The notes: generated by a model from the letters alone, not told the origin. A DNA stretch of 32,965 bases from Mycolicibacterium sp. 018/SC-01/001 (GCF_007096635.1 NZ_VKAA01000037.1:1-32965), one strand, 5' to 3'; shown: positions 16,890 to 24,181, counted from the first letter of the stretch. Translations and numbers: made by a program.

Positions 16890-17676
16890 GAGCCGCCCCA
16901 GCCCGCGCGGGGGCGAGCACCCGCGGCAGCAGCACGGCAATCACCGCGCCCATTGTCGTCCACAGCAGCGCCTGACCGAGCAGCGAGGACAGCCGGAAAT
17001 CGGCGAGCAGATCCGCGGGGAATCCGGGGAACGCGACGGCGCCGGCGTTGTCGAGAAGCGGCCCGGGCACCTCGTGGAATGCGGGCAGCACCAGGACGAT
17101 CGCCGTCATGACCGCGATGTAGCCGCCGATCGACGCGGCGGTGGCGCCTGCCGCGCCGAACCGCGGCGTCAGGCGTAGACCGGCCGCCAGCGCGGCGGAC
17201 GCCGCGGCCACCGAGGCGGCGAGGACGATCAGGTACGTCACGGTGCGGTCGGCTGCTGTCTCCGTCAGTCCCACGCCTGGCGGATTGGCCGGGTAGGCGA
17301 GGAACGGCACCACCGCTACGCACGCAAAAGCCGCTGCGGCGGTTGCCGCGGCCACACCGGCCGGATTCACCTGCCGCCGATGCCGCGCGACGGCTGCCAT
17401 CACCAGCGTCAGCGCGACGGCGAACAGGGCACCCATGATGACCCCGAAGGTCACCGTGCCGACGGCCGAACCGATGTTCTCCTGCACCGCGCGGCTGAAG
17501 ACCTCGTGCTCGTGACCGTGTGCGCCGGTGAGCGCGGCCTCGGCGTGGGACCGCTCCTCCTCGTAGGCGACAGCCTCGGCGATCGAGGGCGCGAGCTGCC
17601 AGCGGGCGAAGACGAAAGTGGCCAAGCCGGCGGCGAAACCGCCGGCTATGCCCAGTCCGATGATCCGTTTCTCCAT
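16876..17676 (-). CDS. cbtA: CbtA, cobalt transporter subunit
   Basis: A 266-aa CbtA-family membrane protein, predicted with CbtB to import cobalt. It begins MEKRIIGLGIAGGFAAGLATFVFARWQLAPSI-like, and about six membrane spans can be seen. A periplasmic loop carries His/Glu residues (GAHGHEHE, about 51-58), plausible metal ligands. The ATG 17676 has AAAGGG upstream; longer in-frame starts overlap cbtB. It lies 14 bp after cbtB and overlaps the amidase gene at its end. Elsewhere cbtAB is commonly tied to B12 synthesis by a cobalamin riboswitch. Here no such leader is seen and the neighbour is a cobalt nitrile hydratase. Confidence 0.88.
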   Translation of the reverse strand: MEKRIIGLGIAGGFAAGLATFVFARWQLAPSIAEAVAYEEERSHAEAALTGAHGHEHEVFSRAVQENIGSAVGTVTFGVIMGALFAVALTLVMAAVARHRRQVNPAGVAAATAAAAFACVAVVPFLAYPANPPGVGLTETAADRTVTYLIVLAASVAAASAALAAGLRLTPRFGAAGATAASIGGYIAVMTAIVLVLPAFHEVPGPLLDNAGAVAFPGFPADLLADFRLSSLLGQALLWTTMGAVIAVLLPRVLAPARAGAAHAGR

Positions 17677-17690
17677 GGTGACGACCCTTT

Positions 17691-17906
17691 CTAGTGGCAG
17701 GGGAAGCCCAGCAGATGGCGGGCGTCGTGCAGGAACTCGTGCACATGGGTGTCGGATCCGAACACCGACACCGCGCCCTGGTCGTAACCGAGGAAGTAGT
17801 AGGCGATCAGGGCGAGCACCGTGGTCGTGGTGAGCCACAGGGCCGCCTCCACTCGCGAGGTGTCGAGCGCGCCCGCGCGTGGAGACGCGACTGAACGTGA
17901 GGTCAT
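17691..17906 (-). CDS. cbtB: CbtB, small cobalt transporter subunit
   Basis: A 71-aa CbtB-family protein: a short polar N-terminus, one membrane span (about 21-42, EAALWLTTTTVLALIAYYFL), and the hallmark C-terminal metal-binding tail HVHEFLHDARHLLGFPCH (residues 54-71) with five His and one Cys. It is first in the leftward cbtB-cbtA-amidase operon and divergent from the nitrile hydratase genes. Length and tail are typical for the family. Start ATG 17906, with AGAGGA upstream. Confidence 0.92.
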   Translation of the reverse strand: MTSRSVASPRAGALDTSRVEAALWLTTTTVLALIAYYFLGYDQGAVSVFGSDTHVHEFLHDARHLLGFPCH

Positions 17907-18153
17907 GAGGGGTCCTCTTCTCTGGAAAAGTTGTTCAGTGGAAATATTGCTGACGAACGACAGTGTGTGAACACGCCCAGGTCGACGTCAACTCGAATCG
18001 AGACTCCAGCCACGGGCGGTACTCAGATTTAACATTCGGCGGGCACAGGTTAAACCGCGGTTACACCAGGGCTGGGCGATTGCGTGAGCAGTTGATGCGT
18101 GTACATAGTTTCTCCTGAAAGTATTGATCTGATGAACTAAGGAGGCGGGGCCG
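17907..18153. promoter_or_regulatory. Divergent control region between cbtBA-amidase and nitrile hydratase operons
   Basis: This 247-bp spacer must hold both promoters. Palindromes seen: CTCGA-a-TCGAG at 17992-18002, AACCGCGGTT at 18053-18062, and a 20-bp element at 18105-18124. A GTG-N6-CAC core occurs at 17963-17974. No cobalamin riboswitch box was found in either direction. No clear consensus -35/-10 pair could be fixed. Confidence 0.5.
18105..18124 (+). promoter_or_regulatory. Palindrome just upstream of the nitrile hydratase ribosome binding site
   Basis: ATAGTTTC-tcct-GAAAGTAT has 8-bp arms with one mismatch and a 4-nt loop. It ends 14 bp before the Shine-Dalgarno AAGGAGG (18139-18145). 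It may be an operator for the nearby MarR protein or an RNA hairpin. CTCCT at 18112-18116 is complementary to AGGAG of the ribosome binding site. Confidence 0.4.
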
Positions 18154-18852
18154 ATGCACGGTCCGCATGATCTCGGGGGTCGTGATGGCGTGGGCGCCAT
18201 CCCTGAAGAGTTCCTCGAACCCGGAATCCCCGACTGGCGCTATCCCTTCGAAGGCCGGATGCACGCAGTGACGGCGATGGCCATCGCCAAGGGCGCGTTC
18301 AACCTCGACGAGCAACGGCACGGCATCGAGCTGATGAAGTGGAGTGACTACCTCGACTCCACCTATTACGCGCACTGGCTGTTCTCCGTCGAGAAGCTGC
18401 TGAACGACAAGGGCTACATCTCGCACGAGGAGGTCGACGCCCGGATGGCCGAACTCGGGACCCCGGAGATGACCCCCCATCCCGAGAAGCCCGAGAGCCT
18501 GTCACCGTTCGCGAAGACGATGATCGATGTCCTGTGGGCCGGCACGCCACACGATCTGCCCGCCGAGGCTCCGCCCGCCTTCGCGGTCGGTGATGCCGTC
18601 ACCGTGCGCAACATCAACGCCACGACCCACAATCGGCTCCCGGGATACCTCAGGCGCGCCCGCGGCGTGATCGCCAAGCAGTACGGCGCTTTCCACGACC
18701 CGGCCGCCAGTGCGCACGAGTACACAGATGTTCCGCACCAGCTGTACATGGTGAAGTTCAGCTCCACCGAGCTGTGGGGCGACGATGCGGCCGAGGACTT
18801 CGACCTGTATGCCGACCTGTTCGAGAACTACCTCGAACCAGCCGGCGAGTGA
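18154..18852 (+). CDS. nthB: Nitrile hydratase beta subunit
   Basis: A 232-aa beta subunit of nitrile hydratase, which converts nitriles to amides. It opens MHGPHDLGGRDGVGAI, the usual beta N-terminus. Residues ~36-60 give WRYPFEGRMHAVTAMAIAKG, and ~65-95 give EQRHGIELMKWSDYLDSTYYAHW. The C-terminal SH3-like barrel has FAVGDAVTVRN, TRLPGYLRRARGVI-like and YMVKFSSTELWG. Beta before alpha is the order of cobalt-type enzymes. The ribosome binding site AAGGAGG is 8 bp from the ATG. The 32-bp gap to the alpha gene implies one transcript. Confidence 0.94.
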   Translation: MHGPHDLGGRDGVGAIPEEFLEPGIPDWRYPFEGRMHAVTAMAIAKGAFNLDEQRHGIELMKWSDYLDSTYYAHWLFSVEKLLNDKGYISHEEVDARMAELGTPEMTPHPEKPESLSPFAKTMIDVLWAGTPHDLPAEAPPAFAVGDAVTVRNINATTHNRLPGYLRRARGVIAKQYGAFHDPAASAHEYTDVPHQLYMVKFSSTELWGDDAAEDFDLYADLFENYLEPAGE

Positions 18853-18884
18853 CCCCAGAGACCACGAAACACGAGGAGACACAG

Positions 18885-19481
18885 ATGGACTGGTTGTCGT
18901 TGAAGGACGTCGAGGCGCGCGTGAACGCGCTCGAGTCGCTGATGGTGGAGAAGGGGCTGGCCGAGCACGAGGCGGTCGACGCGGTGGTGGCCTCGTTCGA
19001 GAACGACATGGGACCCGTCAACGGGGCCAAGGTCGTCGTGCGCGCCTGGACCGATCCGAAGTACCGCGAGTGGCTGCTGGCCGATGCGACCGCGGCCATC
19101 GCCGACATGGGCTTCACCGGTCTGCAGACCGAGCACATGGTGGCGGTGGAGAACACCGCGGAGCGGCACAACGTCGTGGTGTGCACGCTGTGCTCCTGCT
19201 ATCCGTGGACGCTGCTGGGCATCCCGCCGGCCTGGTTCAAGTACCCGCAGTACCGCGCCCGCGTGGTCAAGGAGCCGCGCAGCGTGCTCGCCGAATTCGG
19301 GGTGGAGCTACCCGATGACGTGCACATCGACGTGTGGGACAGCAGCGCCGAGATCCGCTACCTGGTGATCCCCCAACGCCCCGAGGGCACCGAAGATCTC
19401 AGCGACGACGAGCTGGTCGCGCTGATCACCAGGGATTCGATGGTGGGCACCGCGCTGCTGTCTGCTCCGAAGGCGGCCTGA
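18885..19481 (+). CDS. nthA: Nitrile hydratase alpha subunit, cobalt type
   Basis: A 198-aa catalytic alpha subunit. The metal claw motif is CTLCSC at residues 100-105. Thr in second position marks the non-corrin cobalt class (iron enzymes have CSLCSC). The two later cysteines of the claw are the ones oxidised to sulfinic and sulfenic acids in known enzymes. It is followed by the family stretch YPWTLLGIPPAWFKYPQYRARVV. The C-terminus holds DSSAEIRYLVIPQRP. ATG 18885 with GAGGAGACACAG is preferred over in-frame starts inside the beta gene. A thiocyanate hydrolase gamma subunit shares the motif, but the single full-length beta gene here argues for nitrile hydratase. Confidence 0.95.
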   Translation: MDWLSLKDVEARVNALESLMVEKGLAEHEAVDAVVASFENDMGPVNGAKVVVRAWTDPKYREWLLADATAAIADMGFTGLQTEHMVAVENTAERHNVVVCTLCSCYPWTLLGIPPAWFKYPQYRARVVKEPRSVLAEFGVELPDDVHIDVWDSSAEIRYLVIPQRPEGTEDLSDDELVALITRDSMVGTALLSAPKAA

Positions 19482-19482
19482 C

Positions 19483-19857
19483 ATGTCGGCACCCGCCATC
19501 GTCGAGTTGGACGCACCCGGTACGGCGGCTGCGCTGCCGCGATCCAACGGCGAGCTGGTCTTCGACGCCCCCTGGCAGGGTAGGCTTTTCGGGCTCGTCG
19601 TGCAGATGTGCCAGGCCGGGATGTTCGAGTGGGACGAGTTCAAGAAGCATCTGATCGAGGTGATCGGTCAGTCGGGCATCGACGACGTCTGTGATCCCTC
19701 GGTCTACTACCGCCAATTCGGGGAGGCGTTCTGCCGGCTGGCCGTCGAGAAGGACTTCATCGCCGAGGCCGGTCTGGAGGAGCGTGTGCGCATCGAGTCG
19801 GCGAAGTTGGCGCATGACGACCACGACCATGACCACGATCATCCCCACGAGCACTGA
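19483..19857 (+). CDS. Nitrile hydratase activator/accessory protein with His-rich tail
   Basis: A 124-aa accessory protein of the kind encoded after cobalt nitrile hydratase subunits (P14K type), which in known systems carries cobalt into the alpha subunit. Family features are FDAPWQGRLFGLVVQMCQAGMFEW (about 27-50) and YYRQFGEAF near residue 75, and it resembles the N-terminal part of beta subunits. The last 14 residues (111-124) have seven His alternating with Asp, a likely cobalt store or relay. It starts 1 bp after the alpha stop codon. Confidence 0.88.
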   Translation: MSAPAIVELDAPGTAAALPRSNGELVFDAPWQGRLFGLVVQMCQAGMFEWDEFKKHLIEVIGQSGIDDVCDPSVYYRQFGEAFCRLAVEKDFIAEAGLEERVRIESAKLAHDDHDHDHDHPHEH

Positions 19858-19867
19858 GGGCACAACG

Positions 19868-20380
19868 ATGTCGAAGATCACCGCGCTGTCGATCAGCGTC
19901 GGAATACTGGGCATGGTGTCGACCCTGATCACCGCGACGGTGTGGCCGCTTCCGGTCTGGGTGTTGTTCCTGGCGTGGGCGTCCTTCTTCTTCGTCGGTT
20001 CCGGAGTGCCGGGTCTGCTGAAGTCGGTGGCGTGCAACTGGGCCGGGATCGTGATCGCCACCGCGACGCTGCTGTCGGTGCAGGCCAGCGGCAGCGCGGT
20101 GCTGCTGTCCATCGCGGTCGGTGTCGGCAGCCTCGTCATGGTCCAGGTGTCGCGGTTGCCGTGGCTCTCGGCGACGCCGGCGATCGTCTTCGGCTTCGCC
20201 ATGACCGTCGGTACGATCGCGGCAACCGGAAAAGGCATCACCACAGCAGGATTCGATCATCCTGCACTGACAGCGGCGGTCACCGCGGCCGTCGGCGCCT
20301 GCTTCGGCCTGGCCTCGGAATGGGGCGCCGGACTGATCGGACGGTTGCGCGCGCCAGAGACCGCGACCGCTGCCGGCTGA
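19868..20380 (+). CDS. DUF1097 family membrane protein
   Basis: A 170-aa integral membrane protein of the DUF1097 group (like E. coli YcdZ), with about five membrane spans and almost no polar loops. Visible segments include ITALSISVGILGMVSTLITA, PVWVLFLAWASFFFVG, and a late ALTAAVTAAVGACFGLASEW. It follows the activator by 10 bp with GAGGG before the ATG, so it is part of the nitrile hydratase operon. Substrate transport (nitrile, amide or acid) is a guess from position. Confidence 0.75.
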   Translation: MSKITALSISVGILGMVSTLITATVWPLPVWVLFLAWASFFFVGSGVPGLLKSVACNWAGIVIATATLLSVQASGSAVLLSIAVGVGSLVMVQVSRLPWLSATPAIVFGFAMTVGTIAATGKGITTAGFDHPALTAAVTAAVGACFGLASEWGAGLIGRLRAPETATAAG

Positions 20381-20398
20381 CCCGGTTAAGCTATCGGT

Positions 20399-20417
20399 CA
20401 CAACTATTCCAGTAGTG
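20399..20417. promoter_or_regulatory. 19-bp palindrome before the MarR gene (candidate operator)
   Basis: The pattern CACnACTnnnnnAGTnGTG is symmetrical at all 12 fixed positions and ends 5 bp before the ATG of the MarR gene. A possible -10 TAAGCT lies at 20387-20392. Size and location fit an autoregulatory MarR site. Confidence 0.5.
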
Positions 20418-20422
20418 AAGCA

Positions 20423-20881
20423 ATGGACGGGAGAAGCGCTGTGCCGACATCCATCGCCACCGAAAGCGTCTCCGAGGTCTTTTTCCGTCTCGGCCGGTGG
20501 TGGAGCGACGCGCTGTCGCAGGGCCTCCTCGACGACGACGTCGCCAGCCTCGACGGCTGGCGTGTGCTCGGCGCCCTGCGCAGCGGGGACGGCTTCACGA
20601 TGACCGAAATCGCCACGGCGATGGGGATTCCGGCACCGTCGCTGACCCGGATCGTGGACAAGCTGGTCGACGGGGGCTTCGTGCTGCGCCGGGTCGACGC
20701 GACCGACCGCAGGCGAGTCCTCATCCACCTGTCGGTGCGGGGCAAGACCAAGGTCCGTCGGCTCGCCCGGCAGGAGGCCTCGGTCAAAGCGATGCTGGTG
20801 GACGAATTCGGCGAAGACACCGCAGTCCATCTGATCCGCACCCTGGCCCGCGTCGGCGAGTTGCCGCTGGACGGCCGTTGA
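20423..20881 (+). CDS. MarR family regulator (NhhD-like position)
   Basis: A 152-aa MarR-type winged helix regulator. The DNA-binding part is TMTEIATAMGIPAPSLTRIVDKLVDGG-like (about residues 55-85), followed by wing LRRVDATDRRRVLIHLS. Flanking helices form the dimer interface. The start is ATG 20423, or GTG 20441 with a shorter N-terminus. It lies 42 bp after the DUF1097 gene and is followed by an AmiC-like sensor. In Rhodococcus rhodochrous J1 the nitrile hydratase regulators NhhD and NhhC are, as I recall, of MarR and AmiC type, so a role in amide induction is likely. Confidence 0.85.
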   Translation: MDGRSAVPTSIATESVSEVFFRLGRWWSDALSQGLLDDDVASLDGWRVLGALRSGDGFTMTEIATAMGIPAPSLTRIVDKLVDGGFVLRRVDATDRRRVLIHLSVRGKTKVRRLARQEASVKAMLVDEFGEDTAVHLIRTLARVGELPLDGR

Positions 20882-20887
20882 CGCCCC

Positions 20888-20906
20888 GGTTTTCCTGACG
20901 AGAACC
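20888..20906 (+). terminator. Possible weak terminator after the MarR gene
   Basis: GGTTTTC-ctgac-GAGAACC forms a 7-bp stem with one G-U pair, 7 bp after the stop codon. No T tract follows, so support is weak. Confidence 0.3.
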
Positions 20907-20968
20907 CCGTGGCAACAAGGCGGTAACGGCCAACCGACAGGATGGGGGCGCACGGAGGAGGCGTTGGG

Positions 20969-22057
20969 ATGGACCTGTCATCTCCCGGGACGCGCCGGGA
21001 CACGATCGACATCGCGCTCGTCGTGCCGCGCAGCGGGTCCGCGGGCATCTACGGGCCGTCGTGCGAGGCCTGTGCCGAGCTGGCGATCTCCGACCTCAAC
21101 GCCACCGCGGGTCTGCTGGGCCGGCCGGTACGGCTGATTCCGATCGACGGAAGCCGCCCACCCGCAACCGTGGCGGCGGAGGTCGGTGCGCTGGTGTCGC
21201 GAGGCACGATCGACGCCGTGACCGGCTGGCACATCTCCCCGGTACGGCAAGCCTTGGCCAGAGTGACGGCAGGGCGGATTCCCTATGTGTACGGCCCCCT
21301 CTACGAAGGCGGCGAACGGACGCCCGGACTTTTCCTGACCGGCGAAACGCCGTCGCGTCAGCTCCTGCCCGCGATGGACTGGATGACCGCGGAGTACGGC
21401 GTCGACCGGTGGATCGTCATCGGGAACGACTACATCTGGCCCAAGCAGACCGGTGCGGCGGCCCGATGGCATGCGCACGCGCAAGGCCGGCCACTGATCG
21501 ACGAGATCTACGTCCCGCTGGGCACCGACGACTTCAGCGATGCCATTCGTCAGGTCGAGATGACCGGGGCGCAGGGCGTCGGCGTCGTGCTTCTCCTCGT
21601 CGGTGGCGACGGTGTGGCGTTCAACCGTCAGTTCGCCCGATGCGGCCTCGCGGCGTCGGTGCCGCGCCTCAGCCCCCACGTCGAGGAGAACATGCTGCTC
21701 GCCAGCGGATACGGCAGTAACGACGGATTGTTCGCCGCTGCAGGCTATTTCGAGGCGCTGAACACGTCGGCGGGCATGGAGTTCGCGGCGCGCTACTATC
21801 GCCACTTCGGTCCGGCGGCGCCAGCGCTCAACAGCATCGGCGAATCCTGTTATGAGGCAATCACCTTGCTGATCGCTTTGGCGAACCGCGCGGGATCACT
21901 GGATGTGGCCGGGATGACGCTGGCCGCCGAGAACCTCACCTACATCAGCCCGCGCGGTGAGGTGTCGATGTCGGGCAACCAGCTCAACCAGGACATCTAC
22001 GTCGCCGAGGCGCTGGGCCTCGACTTCGAGGTGCGCGCCCGGATCTCGGCGGCCTAG
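20969..22057 (+). CDS. AmiC-like amide-binding regulator (periplasmic-binding fold, no signal peptide)
   Basis: A 362-aa protein of the type I periplasmic-binding fold closest to AmiC and amide/urea-binding proteins. It shows IDIALVVPRSGSAGIYGPSCEACAELA-like (about 14-40), DAVTGWHISPVRQAL, IPYVYGPLYEGGE, WIVIGNDYIWPKQTG, and GESCYEAITLL near 290-300. There is no signal peptide or lipobox, so it should be cytoplasmic and a sensor, not a transporter component; no ABC permease or ATPase is nearby. ATG 20969 is chosen over 20942 because GGAGGAGG at 20954-20961 fits it. With the MarR gene 87 bp upstream it forms a probable amide-sensing pair for the nitrile hydratase locus. Confidence 0.82.
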   Translation: MDLSSPGTRRDTIDIALVVPRSGSAGIYGPSCEACAELAISDLNATAGLLGRPVRLIPIDGSRPPATVAAEVGALVSRGTIDAVTGWHISPVRQALARVTAGRIPYVYGPLYEGGERTPGLFLTGETPSRQLLPAMDWMTAEYGVDRWIVIGNDYIWPKQTGAAARWHAHAQGRPLIDEIYVPLGTDDFSDAIRQVEMTGAQGVGVVLLLVGGDGVAFNRQFARCGLAASVPRLSPHVEENMLLASGYGSNDGLFAAAGYFEALNTSAGMEFAARYYRHFGPAAPALNSIGESCYEAITLLIALANRAGSLDVAGMTLAAENLTYISPRGEVSMSGNQLNQDIYVAEALGLDFEVRARISAA

Positions 22058-22060
22058 AGC

Positions 22061-22963
22061 TCAGCTGACGACGACGCGGAACACCGCCGACACCGATTCG
22101 CCCGGCTCCACCTCGCGATACCCGCCGCGGCGCAGCGCGTCGGTGGGGGCCGCCATCGGCTCGAAGCAGATCACGTCGTCCTCGCCGGGCGCGAACACCT
22201 GCGCCGCGGTGTACCCCTGGTCGTAGTGCACCTCGATGCGGCGGCCACCCCCGGACACGGCGAACACCGAACCCGGCGCCACCTCATCGAAGCCCTCGTC
22301 GATGAACTTGTCGCCCAACAACTCCGAGGCGGCCTGCCGCTGCTCGACACGCCCTGTCGGAATGCCCCAGGCGTTGACCGGTTGGTATCGCATCGCCGGC
22401 GTCTCGACGAGCCACTGCGCCCGCGGTACCCCCGGCAATTGCAGGTACGGGTGATACCCGAAGCACATCGGCACCCGCGCTCCCGTCGTCGCGGTCACCG
22501 TCGTCGTCACCGTGAGCGTGCGGTCACGCAACACCGCGTCGATCGTCAGCAGGTGAGGGAACGGGAACGTGGTCAGCAGCGCGGGCCGCGCCGCGAAATC
22601 CAGTTCGGCGGTGATCTGGGACTCCAGCGCCGTCGTCACGGTCCAGTCCGGGTAGGCCGCCAACGTGCCGTGGATCGGCACCCCGTGTTCGTCGGTGCGG
22701 ACCCCCCCGGTGCCCGGCGTCAGCGTCACCACCGCCCCGTCGACCCCGTATCCCATGCTGCTGAGACGGTTGGCCCACGGGTAGAGGATCGGGATGCCCA
22801 TGGTCTTGTGATTGGACACGTAGGCCTGCAACCCCCGCCGCTGACCCAGCAGTTCCACACCGTCGTCGGACAGCGAACTGGCCACCATCCCGGCGGCCGG
22901 AACGTAGGTGGCGGTCAGTGCGGACGACGGATCACGCAGTGTCACGGTTTCGAACGTGTCCAT
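22061..22963 (-). CDS. Aldose 1-epimerase family protein
   Basis: A 300-aa GalM-like mutarotase fold enzyme interconverting sugar anomers. Seen are IPILYPWANRLSSMGY (substrate loop, about 59-74), the conserved His in FGYHPYLQLPG (about 170), and the catalytic-type Glu in CFEPMAAPTDAL (about 267-278). ATG 22963 is chosen, with AGGATCGG upstream; GTG 22981 would add six residues. The exact sugar is unknown; the divergent family also includes glucose-6-phosphate 1-epimerase-like proteins. It follows the flavohemoglobin gene by 24 bp and ends 3 bp from the convergent AmiC-like gene. Confidence 0.88.
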   Translation of the reverse strand: MDTFETVTLRDPSSALTATYVPAAGMVASSLSDDGVELLGQRRGLQAYVSNHKTMGIPILYPWANRLSSMGYGVDGAVVTLTPGTGGVRTDEHGVPIHGTLAAYPDWTVTTALESQITAELDFAARPALLTTFPFPHLLTIDAVLRDRTLTVTTTVTATTGARVPMCFGYHPYLQLPGVPRAQWLVETPAMRYQPVNAWGIPTGRVEQRQAASELLGDKFIDEGFDEVAPGSVFAVSGGGRRIEVHYDQGYTAAQVFAPGEDDVICFEPMAAPTDALRRGGYREVEPGESVSAVFRVVVS

Positions 22964-22987
22964 GGCACCCGATCCTGCCACGTGTCC

Positions 22988-24148
22988 TCAGCTGGCCAGT
23001 GGATCGTGGCGAATTCGCTGCGCCGGTGTGCCTTTGGCGATGAGCGCCGCCTTGGTGGCGGTCACCATCGCCGGTCGGCCGCAGATCAGGATCTGCCGGT
23101 CGCTCCAGCTGCCGTAGCGGGTCACCACCTCCGGCAACAGCCCGGTCTGCCGGACATGCAGACCCCGCGGCGGCGTAACGTCCGGATAGTCGGCCGCCCA
23201 CGGCGGGTCGAAGGCGAACTCCGAGACCGGGGTCACCGACAACCACGGATTGGTGGCCGCGATCTCCCACAGCGTGCGCAGGTCGTAGAGCTCGCAGGGG
23301 TGCCTGGCGCCGAAGAACAGGTGCACCCGCGGGTTCTCCCCGAACCGGGCCATGTCCATGATCAGCGTGCGCAGCGGAGCCAGCCCGGTGCTGCCGGCGA
23401 CCATCAGCACGTCGCCGTCGGAGCGGTCGACCTCGAGGGCGCCATGCGGGTTGGACACCCGCCAGCGGTCACCGGGGCGCGCCTCGCCGACGATCGTGGA
23501 GCTGACCATGCCGCCGGGCACCGACCGCACGTGGAACTCGACGTAGCCGGCCGGATCGGCCGGGATCGCCGGGCTCAGATACCGCCACCGCCGCGGCCAC
23601 TGCGGGACCTGTACCGGCACGTACTGGCCGGGGTGGTAGCCGAGCGCATGGTCCATCTTCAGCCGGATCACCGACACGTCGCGGGTGGGCCGAAGATGCT
23701 CGAGCACGGTGCCGTCGCAGAACGGCGGACTGGTCTCCGCGTCGGCCGCACCGCTCATCACGCCCGCCATCAGCGACACCACGTCGGTGACGGCCTCGGC
23801 CAGGCGCCGGTCCCACCGGTCGGTGAGATGGCTGCGCAGCGTCGCGAGCAGCGCGGTCTGCAGCGTCTCGTAGTGGTCGGAGGTCACGCCGTACTTGCGG
23901 TGGTCGCGGCCGAGCTGGGCCAGGAACGTCACGGGTTCCTCGGCCCGTTGGGCGATCAGCTCGTCACACAGCCAAGTCAGGGCGTGCCCGAACACCTTGC
24001 GCTGGGTGGCCATCTCCGGGGGGAACAGGTCGCGCGCCGACAGGTCGGCGGCGAACCACCGCGTGTAGAAGTCGCTGACCAGCGCATCGCCGCCGGTGTC
24101 GAGCACATCCCGAAGGATGTACATCGACTCGCGATCTTCCAGGCCCAC
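22988..24148 (-). CDS. Type II flavohemoglobin-like protein
   Basis: A 386-aa fusion of an N-terminal globin (about 1-135) and a ferredoxin-NADP reductase-like part. In the globin, DFYTRWF supplies the B10-type Tyr, and DHRKYGVTSDHY holds the proximal His. The reductase part has RRWRYLSPA at the FAD site, unlike the RxYS of classical NO-dioxygenases, then VAGSTGLAPLRTLI (NAD(P)-binding) and ILICGRPAMV near the end. These traits fit the mycobacterial type II flavohemoglobin (M. tuberculosis Rv0385, next to clpB there), reported to use D-lactate rather than NADH. GTG 24148 is supported by TAGGAT 8 nt upstream; ATG 24124 is the alternative. Confidence 0.87.
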   Translation of the reverse strand: MGLEDRESMYILRDVLDTGGDALVSDFYTRWFAADLSARDLFPPEMATQRKVFGHALTWLCDELIAQRAEEPVTFLAQLGRDHRKYGVTSDHYETLQTALLATLRSHLTDRWDRRLAEAVTDVVSLMAGVMSGAADAETSPPFCDGTVLEHLRPTRDVSVIRLKMDHALGYHPGQYVPVQVPQWPRRWRYLSPAIPADPAGYVEFHVRSVPGGMVSSTIVGEARPGDRWRVSNPHGALEVDRSDGDVLMVAGSTGLAPLRTLIMDMARFGENPRVHLFFGARHPCELYDLRTLWEIAATNPWLSVTPVSEFAFDPPWAADYPDVTPPRGLHVRQTGLLPEVVTRYGSWSDRQILICGRPAMVTATKAALIAKGTPAQRIRHDPLAS

Positions 24149-24156
24149 GCCGCACG

Positions 24157-24162
24157 ATCCTA
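24157..24162 (-). promoter_or_regulatory. -10 element of a leaderless promoter for the flavohemoglobin gene
   Basis: On the minus strand TAGGAT is followed by 8 nt and the GTG start at 24148. Confidence 0.45.
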
Positions 24163-24181
24163 GGTCACGGGTCGACCGGGC

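Noticed and set aside
17963..17974. CRP-type site (GTG-N6-CAC)
   Set aside because: Only the core triplets match; flanking consensus bases are missing, so chance is likely.
18030..18070. GlnR nitrogen-control box
   Set aside because: AC pairs in this stretch are spaced with a 9-bp period (N7), not the AC-N9-AC of mycobacterial GlnR sites.
17907..18153. Cobalamin riboswitch before cbtB
   Set aside because: cbtAB often has one, but no B12-box-like sequence or expected size of leader (about 200 nt on the minus strand with conserved boxes) could be found.
18061..18480. Minus-strand frame overlapping the nitrile hydratase control region
   Set aside because: It overlaps nthB in antisense and shows no domain.
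20969..22057. ABC transporter substrate-binding protein
   Set aside because: The fold fits, but no signal peptide, lipobox, permease or ATPase is present; a cytoplasmic AmiC-type sensor is more likely.
22226..24163. 645-aa plus-strand open frame
   Set aside because: It lies across the epimerase and flavohemoglobin genes on the opposite strand, and its composition (Arg, His, Gln, Gly) is that of a shadow frame.
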